Of a DNA stretch of 61,202 nucleotides, positions 7,346 through 15,923 are shown one piece after another (position 1 is the first letter of the stretch; each line of letters opens with the position of its first letter). Origin of the DNA: Minisyncoccota bacterium (GTDB lineage Bacteria; Patescibacteriota; Minisyncoccia; Phycocordibacterales; UBA2100); NCBI GenBank assembly GCA_018060545.1, contig JAGOVW010000001.1, forward strand, positions 1 to 61,202. The letters run 5' to 3'. Under the pieces are notes generated by a model that saw only the letters and a list, made by a program, of their open reading frames with translations, did no database searches and was not told the origin of the DNA. Made by a program: the position numbers and the translations under genes.

Positions 7346-7915
7346 CTCGGGGATGAGGCGGTAGTTCATCAATTCAGCGTCAGCAAACCACAGTTTAATT
7401 TCGCGCTTAGCGTCGTCGAGATTGTCTGAGCAGTGCACGAGGTTGCGTACAGCTCGGTCGTCCACGTTGGCGAGCGGAAACGAGTCAATGGTGAAGTCGC
7501 CACGGATGGTACCAACATCAGATGTGGATGGCTCCGTCTCTCCGACGAGCTTCTTAATCACCGCTACCGACTGGTTACCCTGCCACACCATCATCAGGAC
7601 TGGCCCTGCCTGCATGTACTTGATGAGAGCGCGAATGATGTCTTTGCCATAATCAATAGGCTCTTTCGTGATAGGCTTTCCGGCATTTTTCAACGCCTCG
7701 GTAAGACCGGTTCCCTTCTTGGTGAACCATGCGTCATCTTTGTTGTAGTGCTCCCACACCTTCTTTTCGTCTACTTGATTGAGGTCAACGAGCTTGATGC
7801 CGACCATCTTGAGACCAACGCGCTCGAAGCGCTTGATAAGTTCGCCCATAAGCGAGCGCTGAATAGCGTCTGGCTTGAAGATAACAAACGTGCGCTCTGT
7901 TTGTGTGTGAGGCAT
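7304..7915 (-). CDS. ndk: Nucleoside diphosphate kinase, long form
   Basis: Transfers the gamma phosphate of ATP to NDPs through a phospho-histidine. The catalytic His is H161 in RNLVHCSDN (usual text NxxHGSDS, so Gly is replaced by Cys), and the N-terminal ATP contact is FKPDA at 13-17. At 203 residues it is much longer than the normal 130-150: residues about 45-105 contain an insertion (VWEHYNKDDAWF...IDYGKDIIRAL) and the C-terminus is extended. Such long NDKs are found in some archaea and CPR bacteria. A TATAGT lies about 30 bases upstream of the ATG; no Shine-Dalgarno. Its 3' end is duplicated at 7168. Confidence 0.95.
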   Translation of the reverse strand: MPHTQTERTFVIFKPDAIQRSLMGELIKRFERVGLKMVGIKLVDLNQVDEKKVWEHYNKDDAWFTKKGTGLTEALKNAGKPITKEPIDYGKDIIRALIKYMQAGPVLMMVWQGNQSVAVIKKLVGETEPSTSDVGTIRGDFTIDSFPLANVDDRAVRNLVHCSDNLDDAKREIKLWFADAELMNYRLIPEQIFYDVNLDGIFE

Positions 7916-7973
7916 GGCAACTAGTTAGAAAATAACAGGCGAACTATAGCGCTTTTGGCAAGAAATGACAAAC

Positions 7974-10805
7974 CTAAAAACCGCCGAATGGGTCTCGAGC
8001 GAGAGTGTCTGGCGGCAAGGGCTTGGCGTTGTAGCGAGCCTGCACTTCTGCCTCCACCTCCTCGCGGGGGCGGCCGTATTTCTGGTAAGATTGCTGCTTG
8101 AGGAAATCCAGACGCGAGTAGTCGGTGTCTTCCGGCTTCAAAGACGCCACAGTGAATGGCTTTACCGGCACCCCCTTCACCAAGAGAGATAGGATGCCAT
8201 TGAAGTTGTCGAGGTTCATCACATCGGATGCAGCGAATTCCGGCTGCAGCATCGGCTCGAAGAACTGCGCGTCTTTTTCACCCACACGGAATACACAGCG
8301 CGTACCCACGTTACCAAATACGGAGGTGCGGATTTCATCGGTGAGTTGATCCAGGTACTGGTGCGCCACATTCAGGATGAGTTTGTACTTGCGAGCCTCG
8401 GAGAAGATGGTCGCAATTGATGGCGTGGTGAAGTTTTGGAACTCGTCGATGTACATATAGAACGGGTGCATCTCCCCTTTTCCGATTAGGTCCACACGAG
8501 AAAATGCGGCATTGAGGAACTTGCCTACAATAATGAGACCCAAGAGTGATGAGTTTATTTCTCCGATGCGCCCCTTCGAGAGGCTCACCAATAGAATCTT
8601 TCGGTTGTCCATGATGTCGCGGAAATCAAAGGCGGAATGCTCCTGCGCAATAATCGGGCGCATAATTTCGTTTGCCAAGAACACATCGAATTTATTCGTG
8701 ACGTACTGAGCAAAGTTGGCCAGTGACTGTTCACCTTCTGTTTTGGACGCAATCTCCTCCCAGAACTGCTTCACCAGGGGGTTTTTACAGTGCGAGAGCT
8801 TGAGCTTTCGATACGGCTCGCTGGCAAAGATGCGCGTGATGTCCACCATCGTGTTCCCTGATTCTGGGTGCTCCATCACCAACAGCGTTGCATTCCTAAA
8901 GTACTGTTCAAATGCCGGGCCCACTGCTCCATCTACACCCCCATAGAGCTTTTGGAATATGCCAAAGAGCTCGTCCACGAGAAAGGTTTTCTCTACCGGA
9001 TTATTCACATCGTACTCCAGCATGTTCAAGCCCATGGGCCGCGCGATGTTACCTGGATCAAAATAGATAAGGTCCTTTTCTCGCTCGGGCGGAACCGCAG
9101 CCAAGATATCTTGAATATCCGAACCATGCGGATCAATAAAGCACACGCCCACCCCACGGCGGATATCTTGGATGATCATGTTTTTCAAGAGAGAAGACTT
9201 ACCCGTACCCGTTTGCCCTACCAAGTAGAAGTGGCGCATGCGGTCGTTATCGTCAAAATGAACAGTGGTTTCCGAGCCTCCGTAGCGGTTGACCCCCAGC
9301 ACAATCCCCTCTTCAGGCATCCCCACAGGGGCTGGCGCCTGCTTACTGCGGCTCGATTTGAGCTCACGCGAGGTATTGATGCCTTCGGCAGTTAGGTGGT
9401 AGAGCGACGTAATTTCAGCAAAGTTAAGAGGCAGTGCACGCGCTTTCTCAGGCAAGCGCAAGACGAAATTGTGAAGCTCCCCCTGCAACTTGCCTCCACT
9501 TACCTCCTGAAACTCCATGCGATTGCCATGAGGATCTTCGAATTGATTGAAAGCGGATGCAAGGTTCTGAATAACATCTTCTGCACGCTCGCGCGTTTCA
9601 GCAGATGAAATAATGCGAATGTTTACCGGCACGATGCGGCTTTGGGTTTTCTTTTGTATGCGCTCCAGGCGCTCACTATCTGCGCTGGATTCTTTGTTTT
9701 CGTCTTCCTTGCGGCCAAGCGCTTTTAAAAACTCTTTACCCAATTCCTTTGCCGCATCACCGAGCGCGGTTTCAGGCGTCTTTAACGCTTGCTTGTACGA
9801 CTTCCCTTTGTGCATCTCTTTCAGAATCTTGCGGTAGTAGCTGCTATAACGATCGTCTTCGTTCCCTACAATAATCTGCAGGGCTGCACCCTCGCCATGC
9901 TTCTTAAGCTTCGCAAATGCAGAAAGAATAACGTTCATAGGGTCGTGCTGAAACTCTTCGTAGGTGTGAATCGGTAGGATGGGGTGCTCGTGGAGCGTGC
10001 CATACGCCGCCATAGTGTGCCCCGAGGGGGCAAATATGTTGTAGTCTTCGCGACATTCTGACAATCGGGTATTCGGGAGGATAGAGAGCACATGACGCTC
10101 AAACAGATCCTTTTTCTTTGCTGGCACTGCTATATAGAAAATAGCATCTTCTGAACCTTGCGGCACCGCAATTTCTAGCGAAAACACATTGTCGCGACTG
10201 TCTTTGCTGCCACTGGCAATAGCGAGTAACCCGGCATACAGTTGCTCGGTAGATTTGAGCAGCTGCTCCATGCCCTGTTTACCGTCTTCCTTTTTCATAG
10301 CCCCTTGGGGCTGAACCTCAAAGAGAGCCATATGGAGCGCCCGCCACGTCTCCCCAGATTCTAGAACGCTCATCGCTCCGGCATTCCCAATAGGTAACCC
10401 TTCGGCCACATAACGCACCAGTGAACGATGAAAGTCATCCTCCAGATGCGGGTTTGCCATGCGCGCCACAACGGTAAGGGCATTTCGTATTCCCCGCTCC
10501 GCCACAATACGCAACAGACCATCTATTTGCTTATCGTGATCTTCCGGTTTGAGGCGAAGTGCATCGCGCGTTGAATCATGCTCGGCAACCACAACGGTTT
10601 CATGCAGCACCTCTGCAACAGGAGTTTCTGCATACTCTTTAATTTCACGCCTAACAATTCGTTCGCTCTCAAATGAATTCTTCAGTGCACCGAGCTCACG
10701 CTCTTTTTCCTCGACGCGTGCACGCAAGTACGCCAGCTCGTCTTCGGTAGTACGCAACTTGCCCGTTTCTATAAGCGGTTGGCGCTGTGGTGTGCCGAAT
10801 TCCAT
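7974..10805 (-). CDS. Large TraC/TraD-like DNA-translocase ATPase (DUF87/type IV secretion DNA-binding)
   Basis: 943 residues from ATG at 10805; a GTG at 10826 would start inside a hairpin and before the -10 box, so I prefer 10805. N-terminal coiled coil (about 15-50), a long middle region, Walker A GQTGTGKSS near residue 530, FIDPHGSD, Walker B YMYIDEFQNF near 785, and 'SEARKYKLILNVAHQYLDQL' as in conjugal coupling/VirB4-type ATPases. Such stand-alone proteins are frequent in Parcubacteria and may move DNA or protein across the membrane; no relaxase or other secretion gene is nearby. TATACT 6 bases before the ATG predicts a leaderless mRNA. Confidence 0.85.
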   Translation of the reverse strand: MEFGTPQRQPLIETGKLRTTEDELAYLRARVEEKERELGALKNSFESERIVRREIKEYAETPVAEVLHETVVVAEHDSTRDALRLKPEDHDKQIDGLLRIVAERGIRNALTVVARMANPHLEDDFHRSLVRYVAEGLPIGNAGAMSVLESGETWRALHMALFEVQPQGAMKKEDGKQGMEQLLKSTEQLYAGLLAIASGSKDSRDNVFSLEIAVPQGSEDAIFYIAVPAKKKDLFERHVLSILPNTRLSECREDYNIFAPSGHTMAAYGTLHEHPILPIHTYEEFQHDPMNVILSAFAKLKKHGEGAALQIIVGNEDDRYSSYYRKILKEMHKGKSYKQALKTPETALGDAAKELGKEFLKALGRKEDENKESSADSERLERIQKKTQSRIVPVNIRIISSAETRERAEDVIQNLASAFNQFEDPHGNRMEFQEVSGGKLQGELHNFVLRLPEKARALPLNFAEITSLYHLTAEGINTSRELKSSRSKQAPAPVGMPEEGIVLGVNRYGGSETTVHFDDNDRMRHFYLVGQTGTGKSSLLKNMIIQDIRRGVGVCFIDPHGSDIQDILAAVPPEREKDLIYFDPGNIARPMGLNMLEYDVNNPVEKTFLVDELFGIFQKLYGGVDGAVGPAFEQYFRNATLLVMEHPESGNTMVDITRIFASEPYRKLKLSHCKNPLVKQFWEEIASKTEGEQSLANFAQYVTNKFDVFLANEIMRPIIAQEHSAFDFRDIMDNRKILLVSLSKGRIGEINSSLLGLIIVGKFLNAAFSRVDLIGKGEMHPFYMYIDEFQNFTTPSIATIFSEARKYKLILNVAHQYLDQLTDEIRTSVFGNVGTRCVFRVGEKDAQFFEPMLQPEFAASDVMNLDNFNGILSLLVKGVPVKPFTVASLKPEDTDYSRLDFLKQQSYQKYGRPREEVEAEVQARYNAKPLPPDTLARDPFGGF

Positions 10806-10811
10806 GCATAC

Positions 10812-10817
10812 AGTATA
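10812..10817 (-). promoter_or_regulatory. -10 element for leaderless ATPase gene
   Basis: Minus-strand TATACT, 6 bases before the ATG at 10805, directly abutting the hairpin at 10818. Confidence 0.6.
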
Positions 10818-10859
10818 CCCGTACACCTTGAAACCCTGGAAGGTTTCAAGGTGTACGGG
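10818..10859. repeat. 18 bp perfect hairpin between map and the ATPase gene
   Basis: CCCGTACACCTTGAAACC (10818-10835) and its exact complement (10842-10859) enclose a 6-base loop. There is no T run on either strand, but position after map suggests it ends or stabilises the map transcript; the next promoter's -10 begins at its foot. Confidence 0.7.
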
Positions 10860-10874
10860 CGTGCCCGCTACTCC

Positions 10875-11645
10875 TTACGCTGCCTTAGTGAGAATCTCTG
10901 GTCCTGTTTTGGTGAGCAGCACCGTGTGTTCAACATGCACCGATTTACTACCATCTTTTGTGCGATACGTGTATCCATCACGATCAAGTTTGATTGCACT
11001 CTTCCCGAGCATAAACATCGGTTCGATGGCGAGCACCATCCCTTCTTTAAGAATTGGCCCAGCTCCTGGATCACCAAAGTTAGGTACAAACGGTTCTTCG
11101 TGAACGTGCAGCCCAACACTGTGTCCTCCGAGCTCCTGCGGTGATCCAAGTTTGTAACGCAGTCCCACCTGCTCTATGGCGTGCCCAATATCGCCCATGT
11201 GATTCCCTACGCGCGCAGCCTGAATACCCACATCAAGTGCTTCGTGCGCAGCCTGTAGAAGGGTGCGCGTATCTGCATTGCCCCCTCCAATAATGACCGA
11301 GACGGCCGCATCAGTGATGAGTCCCTGGTGCACGATGCCCATGTCGAGCGTCACTACATCACCCTCCTGAAGAATGAGTGGGTCTTCGTTGGGAATACCG
11401 TGCACAATCGCGTCGTTTACAGAGAGGCACAGCGCCGCTGGATACGCACGACGAGCCCCTTCAGGGGTGTAGTTTAAAAATGCAGCCGTATCACCATATT
11501 CGGTGATCATGCGGCGAGCCTCATCCTCAAGTGTCTGCGTGGAAACACCTGGCCCTGCGAGCGCCTTGAGTGCTTGAAGCATGGTGCCCAAGCGCTTCCC
11601 CCCCTCTCGCAGATTCCGTACGTCGTCTTCATTGCGCACTATCAT
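10875..11645 (-). CDS. map: Methionine aminopeptidase, type I
   Basis: Removes the initiator Met from nascent proteins; two metal ions. 256 residues, standard type Ia length without an N-terminal zinc extension. The expected ligands are present: D101, D112, H175 (in GGHSVG), E208 (in AIEPM) and E239 (in HVEHTV), plus the substrate His H82. Start ATG follows the adk stop by nine bases, so adk and map form one operon, as in many bacterial spc operons. The usual infA-rpmJ-rpsM continuation is absent here. Confidence 0.96.
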   Translation of the reverse strand: MIVRNEDDVRNLREGGKRLGTMLQALKALAGPGVSTQTLEDEARRMITEYGDTAAFLNYTPEGARRAYPAALCLSVNDAIVHGIPNEDPLILQEGDVVTLDMGIVHQGLITDAAVSVIIGGGNADTRTLLQAAHEALDVGIQAARVGNHMGDIGHAIEQVGLRYKLGSPQELGGHSVGLHVHEEPFVPNFGDPGAGPILKEGMVLAIEPMFMLGKSAIKLDRDGYTYRTKDGSKSVHVEHTVLLTKTGPEILTKAA

Positions 11646-11654
11646 AATGATGTT

Positions 11655-12269
11655 TTAAGCGAGCGAAAGCGCGCTGAGTATTTGCTGGTGTACCTCCTCC
11701 ACCGAAGGGCAGCCGCTGATGTGATGAACTCGCCTACCGCGGCGCTCAATTTCTTGAATCGCTGGGAGCGTCTCGCTTTCGTACCAAGCCAAGCGGCGCT
11801 CTATTTTCTGATCATCATCGTCGCTTCGCCCACGCCCCTTCATACGCTCCACGGCGACATCACGCGGTAGATCAAGAACAATGGTGTGGTAGTCCTCCCT
11901 TCCGAAGAATGCGAGCGCCTCGTCGAGCACGACCGCCTGTTCAATACGCCGCGCAACACCGTCCACAATCACATGTTCGCGCCCCGTAAATTCTTGCAAG
12001 AAAAAACTCGTGATGATGTGTGACGGGATAAAAGCGGGTAGAAGTGACCCTGTATTGAGCGTTTCCCCCACCTTCTTGCTGGCAAACCCTGCACCGGTGG
12101 CAAAACCGCGCAATCGCTCTCCCATCTCCAAGTAGAGGCTGGGTACGTCGGCATTTCGTTCCAAATAGCCCTGTAGGAGCCGTGATTGTGTTCCTTTGCC
12201 TGATCCTTGGATACCAAAGAAAACAACGGTGAGCGGTTGTTTGGTCAGCTGCTGAACATCATCGGACAT
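11655..12269 (-). CDS. adk: Adenylate kinase-like nucleoside monophosphate kinase
   Basis: Cytoplasmic ATP:AMP phosphotransferase. Walker A GIQGSGKGT at residues 19-27, NMP-binding 'TGSLLPAFI', 'VIVDGVARR' (usual DGFPR) and a short LID lacking the zinc Cys: 'RMKGRGRSDDDDQKIERRLAWY'. Length 204. The DG[F]PR motif is altered to DGVARR, so AMP specificity is probable rather than certain; it could serve another NMP. It has its own -10 box (TATATT, 7-base gap) although gmk and cmk lie just upstream on the same strand. Confidence 0.88.
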   Translation of the reverse strand: MSDDVQQLTKQPLTVVFFGIQGSGKGTQSRLLQGYLERNADVPSLYLEMGERLRGFATGAGFASKKVGETLNTGSLLPAFIPSHIITSFFLQEFTGREHVIVDGVARRIEQAVVLDEALAFFGREDYHTIVLDLPRDVAVERMKGRGRSDDDDQKIERRLAWYESETLPAIQEIERRGRRVHHISGCPSVEEVHQQILSALSLA

Positions 12270-12276
12270 CGCACTG

Positions 12277-12282
12277 AATATA
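12277..12282 (-). promoter_or_regulatory. -10 element for leaderless adk-map
   Basis: Minus-strand TATATT with a 7-base gap to the ATG at 12269. Confidence 0.55.
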
Positions 12283-12312
12283 CCCTGATTTTCTTATTCT
12301 GGCGAGGAATGG

Positions 12313-12888
12313 CTAGCGGCACTCAGGATGTTGCACCAGAAACGCTTCGATGGCAGTAATGGTCTTCTGCGCTACACCTTCGGGAGAAACACCGGTCGAA
12401 TCAATGACTATGTCGAAGTGCTCGTCTGCAACCAAGTCGGCAATACCGTAGATTTCCTTAATCTTCTCTTGGTGGTCATTAAATCGCTTCAGCGTCTTGC
12501 GCTTCGTCTCTTCAAAATCATCCTGCGTGTATGCAATACGGTCAACACTCGACACGTTTGCAATACGACGGATACGCTCATCGAGCTCTCCATCTATTTT
12601 TATCTTTATCGAGTGCGGCACGAAATGCCACGCCAGTCGTGACTCCAAAATGAAATTATCTTGGTGTTTACCAATGTCTACCTGCAACCCATCAATCTCA
12701 TGATCAACGCGTGCTTCAGGGTGCTCTTTCATGTACGCATCAAACGCTTCCATGGTCATGCCGCGTGCAGCAGCAGCCTTCCTAAAGAGGTCGCCACCAG
12801 AAATGAATTCATAGCCGTAATGAGCAGCCAAGAGTCGCCCCACCGTCCCTTTGCCCGCGCCCGGAGGCCCGCCGAGAGTTATTTTCAT
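12313..12888 (-). CDS. cmk: Cytidylate kinase-like P-loop kinase
   Basis: 191 residues, short like the archaeal-type CMP kinases. Walker A GGPPGAGKGT at residues 6-15, then FISGGDLFRKAA, 'NFILESRLAWHF' and 'YGIADLVADEHFDIVIDSTG', the last recalling the D-x2-ID-[ST] strand of CMP kinases. Probably phosphorylates CMP/dCMP; a related small-molecule kinase cannot be excluded. Starts nine bases after the gmk stop, so it is cotranscribed with gmk. Confidence 0.85.
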   Translation of the reverse strand: MKITLGGPPGAGKGTVGRLLAAHYGYEFISGGDLFRKAAAARGMTMEAFDAYMKEHPEARVDHEIDGLQVDIGKHQDNFILESRLAWHFVPHSIKIKIDGELDERIRRIANVSSVDRIAYTQDDFEETKRKTLKRFNDHQEKIKEIYGIADLVADEHFDIVIDSTGVSPEGVAQKTITAIEAFLVQHPECR

Positions 12889-12897
12889 AGGGTATAT

Positions 12898-13479
12898 TTA
12901 CACGTCGTACCCTTGTTTTGCAAGGATATCGTTGATTTTCATCATCGTCTCGGCAAATTCCCCATCGTCATTGAATACAGTAAAGTCGTACTTATGCTCG
13001 GCCTCGAGTATCTCTTGGGAGGCATTAATGAGGCGTGTAATCACCTCTTCACGGGTAATCGTCGGGTCGCGACGTATCAATCGGTCGTACAGCGTTTGCA
13101 TCGACTTTGGCTTAATGAAGATTGTTGATGCTCCATATTCGTCTTTATAGAACCGTGCGCCATGCAAATCTGTATTTACAATTACCGTCTTTCCGGATTC
13201 AAGTTTCTTTTGGAGGTCCGGAAGATACGTACCGTAATGAGCGTCACGCTCTTTCACGTACGTGTGTTCTGGAATATTACCGTTCTGTACATTCTCGAAG
13301 AACTGCTCCTTCGTCATAAAGTAGTAGTCGATTCCCTCCTCTTCATTCATACGTGGGCGACGCGTGGTCGCTGACACCGCGCGTTCAAAGTTTGGGTACG
13401 CCAGCACGAATTCTTTCGTAAACGTGCTTTCCCCCGAGGCAGTAGGCCCCGCGATGACCACAACCTTCTTGTCTATCAT
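12898..13479 (-). CDS. gmk: Guanylate kinase with altered P-loop
   Basis: 193 residues, normal length for GMP kinase. GMP-site features are present: SATTRRPRMNEEEGIDYYFMT, then 'GTYLPDLQKKLESGKTVIVNTDLHGA' and a LID region with 'RLIRRDPTITREEVITRL'. The Walker A reads GPTASGEST at residues 11-19, with GAA (Glu17) where the family has the catalytic Lys. The reading frame is intact throughout, so this is a substitution, not decay. Activity may be reduced, changed or rescued by another Lys. It heads gmk-cmk and has TACGAT 6 bases before its ATG. Confidence 0.93.
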   Translation of the reverse strand: MIDKKVVVIAGPTASGESTFTKEFVLAYPNFERAVSATTRRPRMNEEEGIDYYFMTKEQFFENVQNGNIPEHTYVKERDAHYGTYLPDLQKKLESGKTVIVNTDLHGARFYKDEYGASTIFIKPKSMQTLYDRLIRRDPTITREEVITRLINASQEILEAEHKYDFTVFNDDGEFAETMMKINDILAKQGYDV

Positions 13480-13485
13480 GTAGGC

Positions 13486-13491
13486 ATCGTA
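13486..13491 (-). promoter_or_regulatory. -10 element for leaderless gmk-cmk
   Basis: Minus-strand TACGAT with a 6-base gap to the ATG at 13479. Confidence 0.5.
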
Positions 13492-13499
13492 TCACACGA

Positions 13500-13532
13500 G
13501 AAACAGCCGGCGCATGGTGCGCCGGCTGTTTC
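13500..13532 (-). terminator. Terminator of the rpsN-secY unit
   Basis: GAAACAGCCGGCGCA and its complement form a 15 bp stem around a 3-base loop just after the secY stop. The T run is short (TTTC). Confidence 0.8.
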
Positions 13533-13558
13533 TGCTGTATCCCCTGGAGTTAGGGAGC

Positions 13559-14833
13559 TTAGTACTCTCGAATCGATGTCTGTGCGTCGATCTTCTTTAC
13601 CAAGTCAAGAATCACAGAAACGGCAATAAGGAGCGCTGTACCACCGATGGTCAATGATGCAATACCGGTGATTCCCTGCATGATGATTGGCAAGACGGCA
13701 ATGAACCCAAGGAAGAGCGCCCCGGCAAGTGTAATGCGCGTGATGATATTTCCTAGGTAATCAGCAGTGTTCTGCCCCGGACGCACCCCAGGAATGAACG
13801 CACCACCTTTCTGCAAGTTCTTAGCAATCTGGTTTGGCTCAAAGGTAATCGCGGTGTAGAAGTAAGTGAACATGAACACAAGCAAGAAGTAGAGCGTACC
13901 GTAGATCCACTGGTTGTTGAGCCCACTTACCACAGCCTGCGCCCCTGAGGCGAGCCACGAAATACTCGAGGCAGCGAGGAAGTTTGCGATCATCTGAGGG
14001 AACAGGAGAAGTGATAGGGCGAAAATAATCGGAATCACACCTGCCTGGTTTACGCGCAATGGCAAGTACGTAGACACACCGCCCAGCACCTTACCCCCAC
14101 GCACCTGTCGTGAGTAGGTCACAGGAATTGGTCGTTCAGCTTCAGTGATAAAGACCACCGCAGCGATGATGAGACACCCCGCTGCCACGAACCCAAGATA
14201 CATCGGGAGCTGTGAGATATCGAAGGTGTAGAGAAGCTGAGCAACCGATGCCGGCAGCGCAGCAACGATACCACTGAAAATGATGAGGGAGACACCGTTA
14301 CCAACACCAAACTCGGTGATGAGTTCACCCAACCACATCAAGAGAAGGGATCCTGCTGCAAGCACAAAGACGCTGGTGATGGTGTGCATGAGGTCCATGG
14401 AACCGATGACGCCTTGCTGCTTGAAAAGCACCAAGATGCTAAATGCCTGGATGAATGCCAGAGGCACGGTGAGATAGCGAGAGTAGGTCATGAAGCGTAC
14501 ACGGCCTGCGTCCCCTTCCTCCTGATACATTTGTTTCAGCTGAGGAGAAAGCACGGTCATAAGCTGCATCACAATTGACGCGGTGATGTAAGGACCGACA
14601 CCCAAAGCCACAATCGAAAGATTTGAGAGGCCACCACCTGAGAAAATATTGAGGAGACCGAGGAATTGACTGTTCGCGAAGAATGCCTGGAGCTGCGTGG
14701 TGTCAATCGAAGGAACTGGAATGGTAGCGAGGATACGGAAGAGTACCAATGCTGCAAACACGAACAAAACGCGTGTGCGCAATGTTTCATCGTGTGCAAC
14801 GAGACGGATTTTTCTTAAAAATGTGTCTATCAT
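13559..14833 (-). CDS. secY: Protein translocase subunit SecY
   Basis: Pore subunit of the SecYEG translocon in the cytoplasmic membrane. 424 residues with ten hydrophobic segments. Recognisable text: 'GVGPYITASIVMQLMTVLSPQLK', 'TEFGVGNGVSLIIFSGIVA', 'LRVNQAGVIPIIFA' and 'FIPGVRPGQNTADYL'. Last gene of the rpsN-rpsH-rplF-rplR-rpsE-rplO-secY unit, followed by a terminator. Slightly shorter than E. coli SecY (443). Confidence 0.97.
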   Translation of the reverse strand: MIDTFLRKIRLVAHDETLRTRVLFVFAALVLFRILATIPVPSIDTTQLQAFFANSQFLGLLNIFSGGGLSNLSIVALGVGPYITASIVMQLMTVLSPQLKQMYQEEGDAGRVRFMTYSRYLTVPLAFIQAFSILVLFKQQGVIGSMDLMHTITSVFVLAAGSLLLMWLGELITEFGVGNGVSLIIFSGIVAALPASVAQLLYTFDISQLPMYLGFVAAGCLIIAAVVFITEAERPIPVTYSRQVRGGKVLGGVSTYLPLRVNQAGVIPIIFALSLLLFPQMIANFLAASSISWLASGAQAVVSGLNNQWIYGTLYFLLVFMFTYFYTAITFEPNQIAKNLQKGGAFIPGVRPGQNTADYLGNIITRITLAGALFLGFIAVLPIIMQGITGIASLTIGGTALLIAVSVILDLVKKIDAQTSIREY

Positions 14834-14876
14834 AGCGGTCGTTTATCGTTCGTAGCTTGTAGCCCCCACCCTGCCC

Positions 14877-15332
14877 TTACGCACAGGTACCACCTGCAGC
14901 TTCAATCGCTTTCTTCGCACCACCTGAAACCACACACTCGCTGACTGTAAGCTTCTTTGAGAGCGTGCCTGTTGCAAGAATCTTCACGCGCTGCTTCTTA
15001 CCTTCGCGAGAAGGAATCATTTTGTGTGCTGCAAGTGTTGCCAGCGTTACCTCTGACCCTGCAGCAAAATGCTTATCGAGCATCGCGAGTGTGATAGCAA
15101 CAGGAATCATGCGCTCAGCGTTTACACCACGAGCACGGTTCTTTCCATGTCCACGGCGCTTAGGGAGCTTCTTGATGAAATCACGCAACTCTGGGCGCTT
15201 CTTGCGACCAGCACGCGCGTTCTGCCCTTTGGTACCGCGGCCAGCAGTCTTACCACGCTTACTTCCCTGCCCGCGACCAACACGGCGGAGCGCTTTCTTT
15301 GTCTTCTTCACGAGTGTACTGAGAGAGGCCAT
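14877..15332 (-). CDS. rplO: Ribosomal protein uL15
   Basis: 50S assembly protein, 151 residues. Shows RRVGRGQGSKRGKTAGRGTKGQ and 'RVKILATGTLSKKLTV'. The gene starts one base after the rpsE stop; rpmD (uL30), which normally lies between them, is missing, a known trait of CPR bacteria. Confidence 0.96.
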   Translation of the reverse strand: MASLSTLVKKTKKALRRVGRGQGSKRGKTAGRGTKGQNARAGRKKRPELRDFIKKLPKRRGHGKNRARGVNAERMIPVAITLAMLDKHFAAGSEVTLATLAAHKMIPSREGKKQRVKILATGTLSKKLTVSECVVSGGAKKAIEAAGGTCA

Positions 15333-15333
15333 A

Positions 15334-15918
15334 CTATTTTTTTGCTATCTGTCCGAGCGCCTTCATGGCAACTCGAGCGTTGTTGATAGGATTTTTGCTA
15401 CGAGTGAGGAGCTTTGCCGTAACGTCAGTTACTCCACCGAGCTCGAGGACCGTGCGCACTGCAGAACCTGCCACCAAGCCGCGACCCTTTGAAGGACGGA
15501 TTGCCACGACTGATGAGCAGTACTTAGCGTCTACTTCGTGTGGGATGCTGTGGTTCTTGGTGAGTTCGAGCGTGATCATGTGCTTCTTTGCATCACGAGT
15601 CGCCTTTTCGATAGCGAGTGCTGTGTCAGTTGCCTTACCCATACCCACGCCAACGCGACCCTTCTTGTCGCCAATCACAATAGATACTGAGAAGTTGAAG
15701 CGGCGACCACCTGCCATCACACGAGCTACACGGCGCATGCCGATTATTTTCTGTGCGAATTCAGAGCGACGTTCATCACCGCCACGGTTTCCACCGCGTC
15801 CACCGCCACCGCGACGATTCTGATCATCACGTCCTCGGCGAGGACCGCGAGACGAACGAGGGTCTGCAGCGGGCGCTGCTAGTGCTGGGGTCACTGGTTT
15901 TTTCTGTGTGTCGTCCAT
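15334..15918 (-). CDS. rpsE: Ribosomal protein uS5
   Basis: 30S protein that shapes the mRNA entry site and decoding fidelity. 194 residues: a disordered Arg/Gly-rich N-terminal extension (about residues 20-48, with RGPRRGRDD and GGGGRGGNRGG) precedes the double-stranded-RNA-like domain (FAQKIIGMRRVARVMAGGRR) and the C-terminal domain (SSVVAIRPSKGRGLVAGSAVR). The extension is absent from E. coli S5. Confidence 0.96.
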   Translation of the reverse strand: MDDTQKKPVTPALAAPAADPRSSRGPRRGRDDQNRRGGGGRGGNRGGDERRSEFAQKIIGMRRVARVMAGGRRFNFSVSIVIGDKKGRVGVGMGKATDTALAIEKATRDAKKHMITLELTKNHSIPHEVDAKYCSSVVAIRPSKGRGLVAGSAVRTVLELGGVTDVTAKLLTRSKNPINNARVAMKALGQIAKK

Positions 15919-15923
15919 ATGTA

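Noticed and set aside
7974-10805. Large ATPase as proof of an integrated conjugative element
   Set aside because: No relaxase, integrase, other secretion genes or att-like repeats next to it; such solitary ATPases are common in this kind of genome.
12898-13479. gmk as a pseudogene because of the P-loop change
   Set aside because: Full length, other active-site motifs kept, cotranscribed with cmk and with its own promoter box.
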